Origin: Halorientalis marina
Lineage (GTDB): Archaea; Halobacteriota; Halobacteria; Halobacteriales; Haloarculaceae
Assembly: GCF_023028345.1 (NCBI RefSeq)
Contig: NZ_CP095487.1
Span: forward strand, 2,356,001 to 2,420,000
Direction of reading: 5' to 3'
Length of the DNA: 64,000 nucleotides
Shown here: positions 21,203-29,811 of the stretch, one piece after another
How the letters are laid out: each line of letters begins with the position of its first letter
Numbering within the stretch: the first letter of the stretch is position 1
Translations under genes and position numbers: made by a program
The notes under the pieces: generated by a model
What the model was told of the DNA's origin: nothing
The model's input: the letters and a program-made list of their open reading frames with translations, nothing else
Databases searched by the model: none

Positions 21203-21730
21203 TCAGACCAGAACCACCAGCAGATGCCCCAGGAACAGCAGCGCCGTCAGCGCGACCTGTGCGACGGTCGAGGCGAGCATGGCGATAGTCGTGTAGGTGG
21301 CGGTGCGCGCGCTCCCGGAGCCGTCGCCGGTGCGGCGAAACTCCGAGAGGAAGACGGTACCCGAGACGCCGAAGAGGATGCCGAACGGGCCGGCGACGAA
21401 AAACAGGAGGAAGCCGGCGACGCCCGCGAGGGCAGTCGTGAGGTTCGAGGCGCCGCTGACCTTCGCCGAGAGCGCGCCGCCGAGCCAGTCGATGGCGAGG
21501 ATGAGCAGCCCGAGGAGCGTGAGAGCCGCTAACGGAACGAGGGTGGGGTCGGTGTAGCCCGTCGCCCACCAGTGGAGGTAGACCCCGGAGAGCGCGAGCA
21601 GGGAGCCCGGAATCAGCGGGACGGCGCTGCCGACGACACCCAGGAAGGCGAGCGCGATGGACACCCACGTCCAGAAGCCGAGGCCGAGAGCCGACGACTC
21701 CGTAATCGCCAGCGCCACGGGGTCGATCAT
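21203..21730 (-). CDS. DUF456-family membrane protein
   Basis: Membrane protein of 175 residues with about four to five transmembrane helices, starting MIDPVALAITESSALGLGFW. Features of the DUF456 family are visible: a first helix ending LGVVGSAVPLIPGS, and the glycine-rich GVAGFLLFFVAGPFGILFG segment. Its start overlaps the tmcA stop by 4 bp on the minus strand, so it is translated from the tmcA message. The biochemical function of the family is not known. Confidence 0.85.
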   Translation of the reverse strand: MIDPVALAITESSALGLGFWTWVSIALAFLGVVGSAVPLIPGSLLALSGVYLHWWATGYTDPTLVPLAALTLLGLLILAIDWLGGALSAKVSGASNLTTALAGVAGFLLFFVAGPFGILFGVSGTVFLSEFRRTGDGSGSARTATYTTIAMLASTVAQVALTALLFLGHLLVVLV

Positions 21731-23964
21731 CGGTACCGATCAGCCTCCTCGTGAGCGGCTTCGGTCCCGAAGCGGTCGACGAGGGGCTCGATGACGTCGC
21801 CGAACGCGCGCATCGTCTCGGCCGTGGAGTGGTAGTCGAGCCGGTCGGCAACGGCGTCCCACGGCCGTCCCTGGAGCGCCTTCAGGACGAGCAGCCGCTG
21901 CTGTCGGACGGACAGGTCGGCGGCGACACCGTCCGGGAAGGCGGCGACGGCGAGGTCGCGGTACGGTCCGGGGGCCATGTCGAACAGGCCGGGGCCGAAG
22001 GCGGCGCTGGCGACCTGGCGCCAGGCCCAGTCGGGCAGGTCGGGGTCGACGGCGCGCTCGCTCGCGGCCAGCGTCGCACGGGCCACGTCGGGGTCGCAGT
22101 CGGCCAGCGGGTCCGCGAGAACGCCGCCGACGCGGGCGAGGAACTGCGAGGCGTGGCGGTCGGCGAGGGCGCGGCCGTCGGCCGAGCAGGGGTCGAGCAT
22201 GAGTACGGAGTACTCGCCGCTCCTGTCGTTGCGGGTCGTCGAAAGGTGTACCGGTTCGTAGCCGTTCGCGGCCCAGAACCGCAGGAGGTCGGGCGTCGCT
22301 CCGTAGCCGACGCCGAGCCAGTCCACGGAGTCCGCGAACTCCGTGCGGATGTCGTCGAGCAGACGCGAACCCAGACCCCGCGAGCGGGCGGCGTGGTGGG
22401 TCGCGATACGGAGGACGCGCCAGCCGACCGGGGCGCCGGCGGCCTCGTCGCGGAGCTGTGTCGTGAGCACGTCGGGGAGCATGTTCCCGGCGACGCGGCC
22501 ACCGTCGTACATGTGTGCCCGCGTCGCCGCCGAGAGGTCGCCCTCGCGGGCCAACAGCGCGACCGAGACGACGTGTCCGTCGTGGACGAGCGCGCGGGCG
22601 GCGACGTTGGGGGCGTCGAGCAGGCGCGCGAGATCGGCCGGTTCCGTCCGGTAGTGAGCCAGCACGAGCAGGCCGAACGCCTCGCGGAGCAGGTGCTCGT
22701 CGGCCAGCAGGTCGGCAGGGTCGAGCGCGCGGTAGGTCACCGAGTCGGTCCGCGCGTCCGTGACGAGTGGGTCGACGGGCGGCCCGGCGTCGAGCAGGAG
22801 CGCGCGGAAGGCCCACACCTCGACCGGGTCGCCGCCGGCGTACCGGATCGGCTCGGACAGGGGCACTTCGACCACCTCGTGCTCGCTCTCGGCGAGGCGG
22901 TCCCGGAAGCGGACGGAGAAGCCCCGGCCGGCCCCCTCGTAGCCGTGGATGGTGGTGGCAAAGGCGACCGCGGGCGCGGCGAGGAAGGAATCGAGCGTGG
23001 ACACCGGGAGCGCCGCCGCCTCGTCGACGATCACGGCGTCGGGGTCGCCGGGCAGGTCCGTCGCATCGACCGCCCGCTCGAACCGGACGCTGCCGGTGGC
23101 CGTCTCCAGCAGGCGCGGGTCTGCGTCCGAGTCTCGCCCCGTCAGGTCACCCGTCGTATCGAGAAGTTCCGCGGCCCGCGCGAAGGCCTCGGCCGCGTTG
23201 CGGTAGGCCGGCGCGACGACCAGCACGTCGGCGCCGTCGGCCGCGAGCGCGCCCGCCGCCAGCCCCGCGGCGCTCGACTTCCCGCGCCCCCGGTCGGCCT
23301 CGACGACGAGCGCATGGTCGGACGCCGCGAGCGCTTCGAGCGCGTGGACGGCGCTGACCTGGTCGGCCGTGCGACAGGCCTCGTAGGTCTCGGCCGGGAA
23401 CCGATGGTCTGTGGGGGGTTCGGGCGGCCCCCGGGGGCGTCGCGGCGCAGGATCGGTGAGCCCGTCACGTTCGACGGTCCCCTCGTCGACATCCACGATG
23501 GCGATCCCGGGGTGAGCCCGGAGGGTCGCGACGAGGCGCCACCGGAAGTTCCCCGTCACCGCGGAAACGTCCGCCGGTGGGACGGCGAGTCCCTCGTCGA
23601 AGTCGTCACGGCGGTCGGACCACTCGCCGAGGGGCGGCGTCAGCAAAACGAGGAGGCCACCGCCGTCGACGGCGCCGACCATCCGGCCGAGCGCGTTCGG
23701 GTCGCAGGCCGCGTGGGCGTCGTAGACGACGGCGGTCCGGGTCCGACCGAGGAGCGCGCCCGAGTCACGGACTGGCAGGCGCTCGCAGTCCAGGATAGAG
23801 CCGGGGCCGACGACCGTGGTCGCCCCGCGGGGCACGTCGGCGGCGTCGAGCGCGGTCGCGGCGGCCTCCCTCGTCGCCGACGGAACACCGGAGAGCACGA
23901 GCAGTCGCCGCTCGTTACACTCCCGGGCCTCGGTCCGGAGTCGTGACGCGAGCGACGCGAGCAT
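21727..23964 (-). CDS. tmcA: tRNA(Met) cytidine acetyltransferase TmcA
   Basis: RNA acetyltransferase of 745 residues that makes N4-acetylcytidine using acetyl-CoA and ATP/GTP, in tRNA and, in some archaea, more widely in RNA. The order is an N-terminal domain, a helicase-like module with Walker A RGRGKSSAAG (about 228-237) and Walker B DEAAALP, a GNAT domain (about 390-560, with ATHHAARSRGLGSRLL) and a C-terminal tRNA-binding domain. The length is within the family range. It is divergent from the nitronate monooxygenase gene with a 76-bp gap that must hold both promoters. Confidence 0.94.
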   Translation of the reverse strand: MLASLASRLRTEARECNERRLLVLSGVPSATREAAATALDAADVPRGATTVVGPGSILDCERLPVRDSGALLGRTRTAVVYDAHAACDPNALGRMVGAVDGGGLLVLLTPPLGEWSDRRDDFDEGLAVPPADVSAVTGNFRWRLVATLRAHPGIAIVDVDEGTVERDGLTDPAPRRPRGPPEPPTDHRFPAETYEACRTADQVSAVHALEALAASDHALVVEADRGRGKSSAAGLAAGALAADGADVLVVAPAYRNAAEAFARAAELLDTTGDLTGRDSDADPRLLETATGSVRFERAVDATDLPGDPDAVIVDEAAALPVSTLDSFLAAPAVAFATTIHGYEGAGRGFSVRFRDRLAESEHEVVEVPLSEPIRYAGGDPVEVWAFRALLLDAGPPVDPLVTDARTDSVTYRALDPADLLADEHLLREAFGLLVLAHYRTEPADLARLLDAPNVAARALVHDGHVVSVALLAREGDLSAATRAHMYDGGRVAGNMLPDVLTTQLRDEAAGAPVGWRVLRIATHHAARSRGLGSRLLDDIRTEFADSVDWLGVGYGATPDLLRFWAANGYEPVHLSTTRNDRSGEYSVLMLDPCSADGRALADRHASQFLARVGGVLADPLADCDPDVARATLAASERAVDPDLPDWAWRQVASAAFGPGLFDMAPGPYRDLAVAAFPDGVAADLSVRQQRLLVLKALQGRPWDAVADRLDYHSTAETMRAFGDVIEPLVDRFGTEAAHEEADRYR

Positions 23965-24040
23965 ACTACCACTGGCCCGGCCGCGGGCTTGTGCGTGGCG
24001 GTCCGGGATAGTTTAGTCACGCCGTGGCGAAGCGTCGGTC

Positions 24041-25075
24041 ATGTCGTCGCTCTCCACCCCGCTCTGTGACGTCCTGGGCATCACCCACCCCGTGATTCAG
24101 GCACCGATCGGGAGCGTCTCCTGTCCCGAACTGGCGGCCGCGGTCTCGAACGCCGGCGGCTTCGGCACTCTCGCGGTCACCTGGCGCGATCTGGACCGCA
24201 CACGTGCGGCCATCCGCGAGACACAGGAACTGACCGACGACCCCTTCGGCGTGAACCTCGTCCTCGACGAGGCGACGACCGAGCGGCCGACCGACGAACA
24301 CCTCGATGCGGTCCTCGGCGAGGGCGTCGCCGCCGTCTCCTTTTCCTTCGGCGACGCGGGGCCCTACGTCGACCGCGTTCGGGACTCGGGTTCGGTCGCG
24401 ATGGTGACCGTCGGGAGCGCCGACGAGGCCGAACGGGCCCTCGACGCTGGCGCGGACGTGCTGGTGGCACAGGGCTGGGAGGCCGGCGGGCACGTCCAGA
24501 GCGAGGTGGCGACGATGCCGCTGGTGCCCCGGGTCGTCGATGTGGTCGCCGAGGCGGGTGCCGACGTCCCCGTCGTCTCCGCCGGCGGCATCGCTGACGG
24601 GCGCGGGCTGGCGGCGACGCTCGCGCTCGGCGGGGACGGCGTCTGGCTCGGGACCCGGTTCGTCGCCACGGAAGAGGCGGCCGCGCACGAGGCGTACAAG
24701 CACCGCGTCCTCGACGCGGACGCCGACGAGACCCGCTATTCCGAGTTGTTCGACGGCGGCTGGCCCGGCCAGCCACACCGGACGCTCCGCAACGGGACCG
24801 TCGAGCGGTGGGAGGCGGCCGGCGAACCGGGGCCCGGCGAGCGCCCGGGCGAGGGCGACCCGGTCGCGGCGTACCCCGGCGGCCAGTCCGTCGAGCGCTA
24901 CGACGACGACCCGCCGCTGCCGACGGTGGCGGGCGACGTCGAAGACATGGCGCTGTACGCCGGACAGAGCGCGGGACTCACCGGCGAGCGGCGGCCTGCG
25001 GGCGCGGTGGTCGCCGATGTCGTCGACGAAGCGACGACACGGATCGACGACTGTGCCAGGGCGAGCAGCGAGTAA
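24041..25075 (+). CDS. Nitronate monooxygenase / FMN-dependent NPD-family enzyme
   Basis: TIM-barrel flavoprotein of 344 residues resembling 2-nitropropane dioxygenases and related FMN enzymes such as enoyl reductases. The N-terminus HPVIQAPIGSVSCPELAAAV, the FMN contacts AQGWEAGGHV (the catalytic His region) and VVSAGGIADGRGLAATLALG are clear. Cytoplasmic, no partner gene. It could detoxify alkyl nitronates, but many members have other substrates, so the specific reaction is uncertain. Confidence 0.87.
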   Translation: MSSLSTPLCDVLGITHPVIQAPIGSVSCPELAAAVSNAGGFGTLAVTWRDLDRTRAAIRETQELTDDPFGVNLVLDEATTERPTDEHLDAVLGEGVAAVSFSFGDAGPYVDRVRDSGSVAMVTVGSADEAERALDAGADVLVAQGWEAGGHVQSEVATMPLVPRVVDVVAEAGADVPVVSAGGIADGRGLAATLALGGDGVWLGTRFVATEEAAAHEAYKHRVLDADADETRYSELFDGGWPGQPHRTLRNGTVERWEAAGEPGPGERPGEGDPVAAYPGGQSVERYDDDPPLPTVAGDVEDMALYAGQSAGLTGERRPAGAVVADVVDEATTRIDDCARASSE

Positions 25076-25153
25076 GCGGTCACCGTCCGTGAAGCGAGTG
25101 GGGAACATCCGGAATGTGTGGCTCTGACAGGGTGAAACGGGCATCGAAACCCC

Positions 25154-25272
25154 TTTTAGCAGGGGAAGGTCAATGACAGGATACAGCCTGTGCGGGGTTG
25201 ATGATGCTCCTAGCCTCTCAGGACTCTCAGGCGGGGGAGCGCGAGCCCACGCACAGGAGGTGACCAATACAT
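25154..25272 (+). promoter_or_regulatory. L7Ae operon promoter, structured leader and strong Shine-Dalgarno
   Basis: TTTTAG at 25154-25159 puts the transcript start near 25182, giving a leader of about 90 nt. Nearly all of it folds: 25187-25194 (CCTGTGCG) pairs perfectly with 25250-25257 (CGCACAGG); inside are 25195-25197 with 25246-25248, 25206-25210 (GCTCC) with 25236-25240 (GGAGC), and 25213-25216 with 25229-25232. The internal loop has TTGATGAT on one side and GCGAG on the other, resembling a kink-turn. The Shine-Dalgarno GGAGGTGA (25256-25263) starts inside the closing stem, 9 nt before the ATG. L7Ae binds kink-turns, so autoregulation is a direct hypothesis. Confidence 0.6.
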
Positions 25273-25635
25273 ATGCCAGTGTACGTTGATTTCGACGTGC
25301 CGGCCGACCTCGCAGACGACGCCCTCGAGGCGCTCGAGGTAGCCCGGGACACAGGACGCGTAAAGAAGGGAACGAACGAAACGACGAAAGCGGTCGAGCG
25401 CGGCAACGCCGACCTCGTCTTCATCGCCGAGGACGTCCAGCCCGAGGAGATCGTCATGCATCTCCCCGAGCTGGCCGACGAGAAGGAGGTTCCGTACGTC
25501 TTCGTCGAGACCCAGGACGACGTCGGGCACGCCGCCGGCCTCGAAGTCGGCAGCGCGGCGGCCGCCATCGTCCAGGCCGGCGAGGCCAGCGGCGACGTCG
25601 ATGACATCGCCGAGAAGCTCGAGGAACTGCGGTAA
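25273..25635 (+). CDS. rpl7ae: Ribosomal protein L7Ae / kink-turn-binding protein
   Basis: Archaeal L7Ae, 120 residues: a component of the 50S subunit, of C/D and H/ACA guide RNPs and of RNase P, always through kink-turn RNA. The RNA-binding motif [20 protein letters not shown] and [20 protein letters not shown] are the family's signatures. It is the first gene of the L7Ae-S28e-L24e-Ndk operon and 6 bp separate it from rps28e. Nop5 and fibrillarin, its C/D RNP partners, are in this window at 46197-47724. Confidence 0.97.
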   Translation: MPVYVDFDVPADLADDALEALEVARDTGRVKKGTNETTKAVERGNADLVFIAEDVQPEEIVMHLPELADEKEVPYVFVETQDDVGHAAGLEVGSAAAAIVQAGEASGDVDDIAEKLEELR

Positions 25636-25641
25636 TCAACA

Positions 25642-25872
25642 ATGAGTGCAGAAGAAACGGACGACGACGGCGGTTCCACGCCCGCCGAGGTCATCGAAGT
25701 CGTGGGCCGGACCGGGATGCACGGCGAGGCCATGCAGGTCAAGTGCCGCATCCGCGAAGGTGAGAACCAGGGGCGAATCATCACCCGGAACGTCCTCGGT
25801 CCCGTCCGCGAAGGTGACGTACTTCAGCTCCGCGAGACCGCTCGCGAAGCGGACCAGATCGGAGGCCAATAA
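25642..25872 (+). CDS. rps28e: Ribosomal protein S28e
   Basis: A 76-residue small-subunit protein of archaeal/eukaryotic type with an OB-fold: [20 protein letters not shown] and the C-terminal [16 protein letters not shown] are diagnostic. A haloarchaeal acidic N-terminal extension of about 13 residues precedes the fold. Its stop shares one base with the L24e start. Confidence 0.97.
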   Translation: MSAEETDDDGGSTPAEVIEVVGRTGMHGEAMQVKCRIREGENQGRIITRNVLGPVREGDVLQLRETAREADQIGGQ

Positions 25873-26369
25873 TGCCACGAAACCGCGAGTGTGACTTCTG
25901 TGGCGACGACATCGAGCCCGGCACCGGGACGATGCTCGTCCACAAAGACGGTACCACCGTGTACTACTGCTCCTCGAAGTGCGAGAAAAACGCCGACCTC
26001 GGTCGCGAACCGCGCGACCTCTCCTGGACGGAAGAGGGCCGCGCCGCCGGCGGCCCGGCGGTCGAGGAAGCCGAGGACGAAGCAGCCGACGAGGCGTCCG
26101 AGCCCGCCGCCGACGCCGAGGTCGACCACGAGGAAACCGACCTCGAAGACCAGGGCCCGGACGTCGACGCGGACGACGCCGCCCCCGACCTCGAATCCGT
26201 CGAGGAAGACGAGGACGTGCCCGGTCCCGAAGGTGAGGGCGCCGAGGAAGCGGCCGCCGACCCCGAACCCGACGAGGCCGACGAGGCCGACGAGGAGACC
26301 GTCGAGGCGGAGACAACGGACGACGAGACCGAAGACGAAGCGGACGAGGAAGAGGAGGCTGAAGCTTAA
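25872..26369 (+). CDS. rpl24e: Ribosomal protein L24e with long acidic C-terminal tail
   Basis: Large-subunit protein L24e. The zinc-binding core (residues 1 to about 58) has [13 protein letters not shown] and [10 protein letters not shown] and matches the usual full-length protein of about 60-70 residues. Here a further ~107 residues follow that are almost only Glu, Asp, Ala, Pro and Val, ending EEEEAEA. The tail is in frame, keeps haloarchaeal codon use and ends exactly one base into ndk, so it is not a frameshift. It would be exposed at the ribosome surface; its role is unknown. Confidence 0.95.
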   Translation: MPRNRECDFCGDDIEPGTGTMLVHKDGTTVYYCSSKCEKNADLGREPRDLSWTEEGRAAGGPAVEEAEDEAADEASEPAADAEVDHEETDLEDQGPDVDADDAAPDLESVEEDEDVPGPEGEGAEEAAADPEPDEADEADEETVEAETTDDETEDEADEEEEAEA

Positions 26370-26848
26370 TGGCGCATCATGACGAGCGAACGTTCGTGAT
26401 GGCGAAGCCCGACGCCGTCCAGCGCGGTCTCATCGGCGAGATCATCGACCGGCTGGAGGGACGCGGGCTGAAGCTGGCCGGCGCGAAGTTCATGCAGATC
26501 GACGAGGACCTCGCCCACCAGCACTACGCCGAACACGAGGACAAGCCCTTCTTCGACGAACTGGTCGGGTTCATCACCTCCGGCCCCGTCATGGCGATGG
26601 TCTGGGAGGGCGCCGACGCCACCCAGCAGGTCCGTCGGATGATGGGCGCGACCGACCCCAAAGAGGCCCAGCCGGGCACCATCCGCGGTGACCTCGGGCT
26701 GGACCTCGGGCAGAACGTCATTCACGGCTCCGACCACGAGGATCCCGGCGCGAACGAGCGCGAGATCGAGCTGTTCTTCGACGAGGACGAACTCGTCGAC
26801 TGGGACCGCGCCGACGAGCCCTGGGTCTACGAGGACGTAAGCCACTGA
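26369..26848 (+). CDS. ndk: Nucleoside diphosphate kinase
   Basis: NDK of 159 residues that transfers the gamma-phosphate between NTPs and NDPs through a phosphohistidine. The active-site motif [13 protein letters not shown] is intact and the N-terminus [20 protein letters not shown] is typical. It closes the ribosomal operon, sharing one base with rpl24e. Its last codons (EDVSH) and the following sequence are duplicated downstream (see the repeat at 26831-26966). Confidence 0.97.
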   Translation: MAHHDERTFVMAKPDAVQRGLIGEIIDRLEGRGLKLAGAKFMQIDEDLAHQHYAEHEDKPFFDELVGFITSGPVMAMVWEGADATQQVRRMMGATDPKEAQPGTIRGDLGLDLGQNVIHGSDHEDPGANEREIELFFDEDELVDWDRADEPWVYEDVSH

Positions 26849-26966
26849 GCGACGGTCGGTCGCCACCGGCGAGCGTGCCGTCGCCGTGGCGTCGTTCGAG
26901 TGAGGACGTCAGCCACTGAGCGGCGGTCGGTCGCCACTGGCGAGCGTCGCCGTGGCGTCGTCCGAA
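26831..26966 (+). repeat. Tandem duplication of the ndk 3' end
   Basis: Copy 1 (26831-26901) begins at GAGGACGTAAGCCACTGA, the last codons and stop of ndk. Copy 2 (26902 to about 26966) begins GAGGACGTCAGCCACTGA and follows the same sequence with a few substitutions and a deletion of about 6 bp. Copy 2 is outside any gene, so this is a partial, decaying tandem duplication. Confidence 0.8.
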
Positions 26967-27093
26967 CCGACCACTGACGCCGGTTTTGGCGTCGCTCTCT
27001 CACACGACCAGCTGACGCACTGTTCACGCGTCGCTCCGCCCTCGACCGTGAAACCGACGGGAGTTATTTGGCCGGGGCGGCCGAGGGACTGGT

Positions 27094-27486
27094 ATGATAG
27101 ACCCCGGCGGATGGGGCGGCGCGGCGGCGCCGCTATCGGTGGCCGGCCTCGCACCGGTGACGGTGCTCGTCATCGTGGTCCTCGGGACGCCGCCGCTGGT
27201 CGCCGCGGTCGCGATGGGTGTCCGGCGGCAACACCGGTTCCAGTACTCGGTTGCCGCGGCGGGGGCGCTGGTCGCGGTCTTCGCGCTCACCGGGACGGTC
27301 GGGTTCGCGACTCACTGGACGGTCCTGTCGATTCTGGCGATCCTGGCGGCTATCGGCGGGCACGTCTCGGGGTTCCGCGAGGACGGGGTGGACCTACTGA
27401 TCGCCGGCGCGATATACGCGACGCCGATTGCACTGGGGGTCGTCCTCCTGCTCGGAACGGCCGGGGTGTTCTCACTCCCCGTCTGA
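27094..27486 (+). CDS. Small membrane protein, unknown function
   Basis: Protein of 130 residues with four predicted membrane helices (about 15-38, 47-70, 72-93, 103-125) separated by short polar loops, one of which is RRQHRFQY. No family recognised. GTTATTTGG about 30 bp upstream of the ATG is a plausible TATA region. It overlaps the convergent gene 27472-27711 by 15 bp. Confidence 0.7.
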   Translation: MIDPGGWGGAAAPLSVAGLAPVTVLVIVVLGTPPLVAAVAMGVRRQHRFQYSVAAAGALVAVFALTGTVGFATHWTVLSILAILAAIGGHVSGFREDGVDLLIAGAIYATPIALGVVLLLGTAGVFSLPV

Positions 27487-27711
27487 TTCGATGGCGCCGA
27501 GAAAGGCAATGATGGCGCGCGAGGCGACGACGAGCGCGAACGCGAGGTGCCAGAGGCCGAAAGCCACGGCGCGCGCGAGGAGTTCGCGCACGTCGTAGCG
27601 CATACTCGCGGCGGTAAAACAGACCCAGAGCGTGCCCAGGACACGTACCCGCTCGGGATGCTCTGCCTCCTCGATGCACTCGGTCAGTCTGGCAGTCATC
27701 GCCGCGGGCAT
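27472..27711 (-). CDS. Small protein with one or two hydrophobic helices
   Basis: Protein of 79 residues, MPAAMTARLTECIEEAEHPE at the start, with hydrophobic segments at about 27-40 and 49-70 (LARAVAFGLWHLAFALVVAS) that could be membrane helices. No family recognised. The ATG at 27699 (residue 5) is an alternative start. Overlaps the convergent membrane-protein gene by 15 bp. Confidence 0.6.
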   Translation of the reverse strand: MPAAMTARLTECIEEAEHPERVRVLGTLWVCFTAASMRYDVRELLARAVAFGLWHLAFALVVASRAIIAFLGAIESDGE

Positions 27712-27762
27712 CTCGATTGAACGGTCAAAGACCGGCCACTAATGGGTTGTGTTCCGTCCCGC

Positions 27763-28650
27763 TCAGTCCGCGTCGGACAGCCGCCGGACAGCGTCGGGGT
27801 CGAGACGGACCCGAGCGCCCCGTTCACGGGTCGCGAGCGCCCCACAGGCGTTCCCAACTGTCAGCGCCCGGTCGTATTCCGGGTCCTCAGTACCGAGAAC
27901 GACGGAGAGAAATCCCGCCGCGAATGCGTCGCCGGCCCCCGTCGTGTCGACCGAGTCCACGTCGACGCCATCCCGGGACCAGTGGCTCCCGTCGGGCGTG
28001 TCCACGGCCGCACCGTCCGCGCCGCGGGTGACGACGCGGATGTAGCCCGGCGGGTCGTCGCGGGGCGGTCGGTCCGCGGCCCGCGGCGCCTCCCGTTCGT
28101 TGTAGAAGACCACGTCCGCCAGCGCCAGCGTGGGGGTGAAGTCGCGCTCGCCGGCGCGGCGACCGGGGTCGACGCTGACCGTCGCGCCGGCGTCGACCGC
28201 TCGCTCGGCCAGTCGTCGGGCCGTTGCCGGGTCCTGGTTCGTCAGGTGGAGGTGGTCCGTGGCCGAGAGCGTCCCGTCCGCGAGGTCGGTGGCGGCGTAG
28301 GACTCGTTGGCGCCGTCGTTGCCGAGGACCATCACCTCGCCGTCGGTGCCGACGAGCAGGTACTTGACGGTCGTGTCGGCGTCGACGGTGACCAGCGGGA
28401 CGCAGTCGACGCCGGCGTCGTCGAGTGCCCGCCGGACGAGGTGGCCGTTCTCGTCGGTGCCGACGCTGCCGAACAGGGCCGTCTCGACGCCGAGTGTCGC
28501 GAGGCCGGTCGCGACGTTGGCCGCGCTCCCGCCGCCCGCGCTTTGCTGGTCGAGGATGCGTGCTTCGCCGTCCGGGGCGGGCAAGCGGTCGAGACACAGG
28601 GTCACGTCCCAGTTGACGTGGCCGGCACAGAGGACGGTCGGCACGGTCAC
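27763..28650 (-). CDS. PfkB-family sugar kinase, probably ribose-1-phosphate kinase
   Basis: Ribokinase-fold kinase of 295 residues. Both PfkB signatures are present: GGGSAANVATGLATLG near residue 40 and DTTGAGDAFAAGFL near 250, with the catalytic Asp in the latter. The start overlaps the end of the ribose-1,5-bisphosphate isomerase gene by 4 bp, so they are one operon. In halophilic archaea a PfkB kinase makes ribose-1,5-bisphosphate from ribose-1-phosphate released by nucleoside phosphorolysis, and this pairing points to that reaction; specificity is inferred, and another sugar is possible. Confidence 0.87.
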   Translation of the reverse strand: MTVPTVLCAGHVNWDVTLCLDRLPAPDGEARILDQQSAGGGSAANVATGLATLGVETALFGSVGTDENGHLVRRALDDAGVDCVPLVTVDADTTVKYLLVGTDGEVMVLGNDGANESYAATDLADGTLSATDHLHLTNQDPATARRLAERAVDAGATVSVDPGRRAGERDFTPTLALADVVFYNEREAPRAADRPPRDDPPGYIRVVTRGADGAAVDTPDGSHWSRDGVDVDSVDTTGAGDAFAAGFLSVVLGTEDPEYDRALTVGNACGALATRERGARVRLDPDAVRRLSDAD

Positions 28651-29603
28651 GCCTCCTCGTCCCAGGGTGCCCCCGTCCCGGTGCCGTAGAGGTCGCGGAT
28701 GAGCGTCACGATGCTCTCGGGCGGGAACTGCCCGTGTTCGGTCACGATAGCGTCCACGTAGCGGGGCGGGGTCACGTCGAACGCGGGGTTCTCGACAGTT
28801 ATCTCGCCGATATCGGCGCGTCGCTCCGGGTCGATAACCTCCGCCTCGTCGCGGGTCTCGATCTCGACCGTGTGGCCCGTCAGCGTATCTGGGTTGAGTT
28901 TGATCGTCTGTGCGGCGGTCACGACCGGCACGTCCCGCTGGCGGGCACAGACTGCCAACCCGCTCGTGCCGATCTTGTTGACGACGGAGCCATCCGCTGC
29001 GATGCTGTCGGCGCCGACGAGGACGTGGTCGGCCTCGTCGAGGAACCGCCGGGCCGCGCTGTCGACGATCAGCGTCACGGGGACGCCGAGGTCCCGCAGT
29101 TCGCCCGCCGTGATGTGGCCCTGGTTGCGCGGCCGCGTCTCCTTGACGATAGCCGAGAGCTCCTTGCTCTGGTCGACGGCGGCCTCGATACAGGCCAGCA
29201 CATCCGTCGAGTGGCAGTGTGTCATCACGGTGTCGCCGTCCCGGAGCCGGTTCGCGCCGACGCGACCGAGGTCCGCCTGTGCGCGGTCGAGTTGCGCCGT
29301 AAACGTCTCGGCAGCGGTGACGACCGACTGCCGGAGCCCCAGTACGGACTCCCCGTCGAGGCGATTGAAGACGTAGCGCAGGGCGTTTGGGAGGGAGACG
29401 GCGGTCGGGCGCGTCCGGTGCAGCTCACGGGCGGCGGCCCGGAGTTCGGCACGGAGAGCTTCCGGCGTGTCTGCGTCGCTCTCGGTCGCCTGCGTCGCGA
29501 GCGCGTCCACGACGGCGTCGGCGATGGTCGCCGCCCCGCGGGTCTCCATCGACTCGATGGCCTCGGCCGTGGCGGCGACCTCGGGGTGTACGTCCCCGTC
29601 CAT
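28647..29603 (-). CDS. Ribose-1,5-bisphosphate isomerase (eIF2B-like)
   Basis: Protein of 318 residues of the eIF2B/MtnA superfamily that converts ribose-1,5-bisphosphate to ribulose-1,5-bisphosphate in archaeal nucleoside salvage. The catalytic Cys130 in MTHCHSTDV and Asp199 in LVGADSI correspond to Cys133 and Asp202 of the Thermococcus enzyme, with the same spacing. Paired with a PfkB kinase in a 4-bp overlap. In haloarchaea the product is thought to enter a non-carboxylating route because RuBisCO is often absent; no RuBisCO gene is in this window. Confidence 0.9.
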   Translation of the reverse strand: MDGDVHPEVAATAEAIESMETRGAATIADAVVDALATQATESDADTPEALRAELRAAARELHRTRPTAVSLPNALRYVFNRLDGESVLGLRQSVVTAAETFTAQLDRAQADLGRVGANRLRDGDTVMTHCHSTDVLACIEAAVDQSKELSAIVKETRPRNQGHITAGELRDLGVPVTLIVDSAARRFLDEADHVLVGADSIAADGSVVNKIGTSGLAVCARQRDVPVVTAAQTIKLNPDTLTGHTVEIETRDEAEVIDPERRADIGEITVENPAFDVTPPRYVDAIVTEHGQFPPESIVTLIRDLYGTGTGAPWDEEA

Positions 29604-29811
29604 ACGCAGAGTCGACGCCGGCCACAGACAAAAGGAGTCGGGTGGGGACGGTTCAGTTCCGTTATTTAAGTGTTCGGGAGCGTTGCCGGGTCGGAAACCG
29701 GGGGTGAGTGGTTATGTGGAATCGCCGAGAAGGCACGCCTACCAGGGGTGCGGGAGGGGTCCAGCACCGAGAGTGGGTGCTGTCGGGGCCCTCGCCGCAC
29801 GAACCGAAACC

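Noticed and set aside
21751..23946. A 731-codon plus-strand frame opposite tmcA
   Set aside because: Arg/Gly/Val-rich shadow; tmcA on the minus strand has Walker and GNAT motifs.
25123..25204. C/D-box sRNA (CTGA and TGATGAT) near the L7Ae gene
   Set aside because: The boxes are in the wrong order and the CTGA lies upstream of the TATA box, so they would not be in one transcript.
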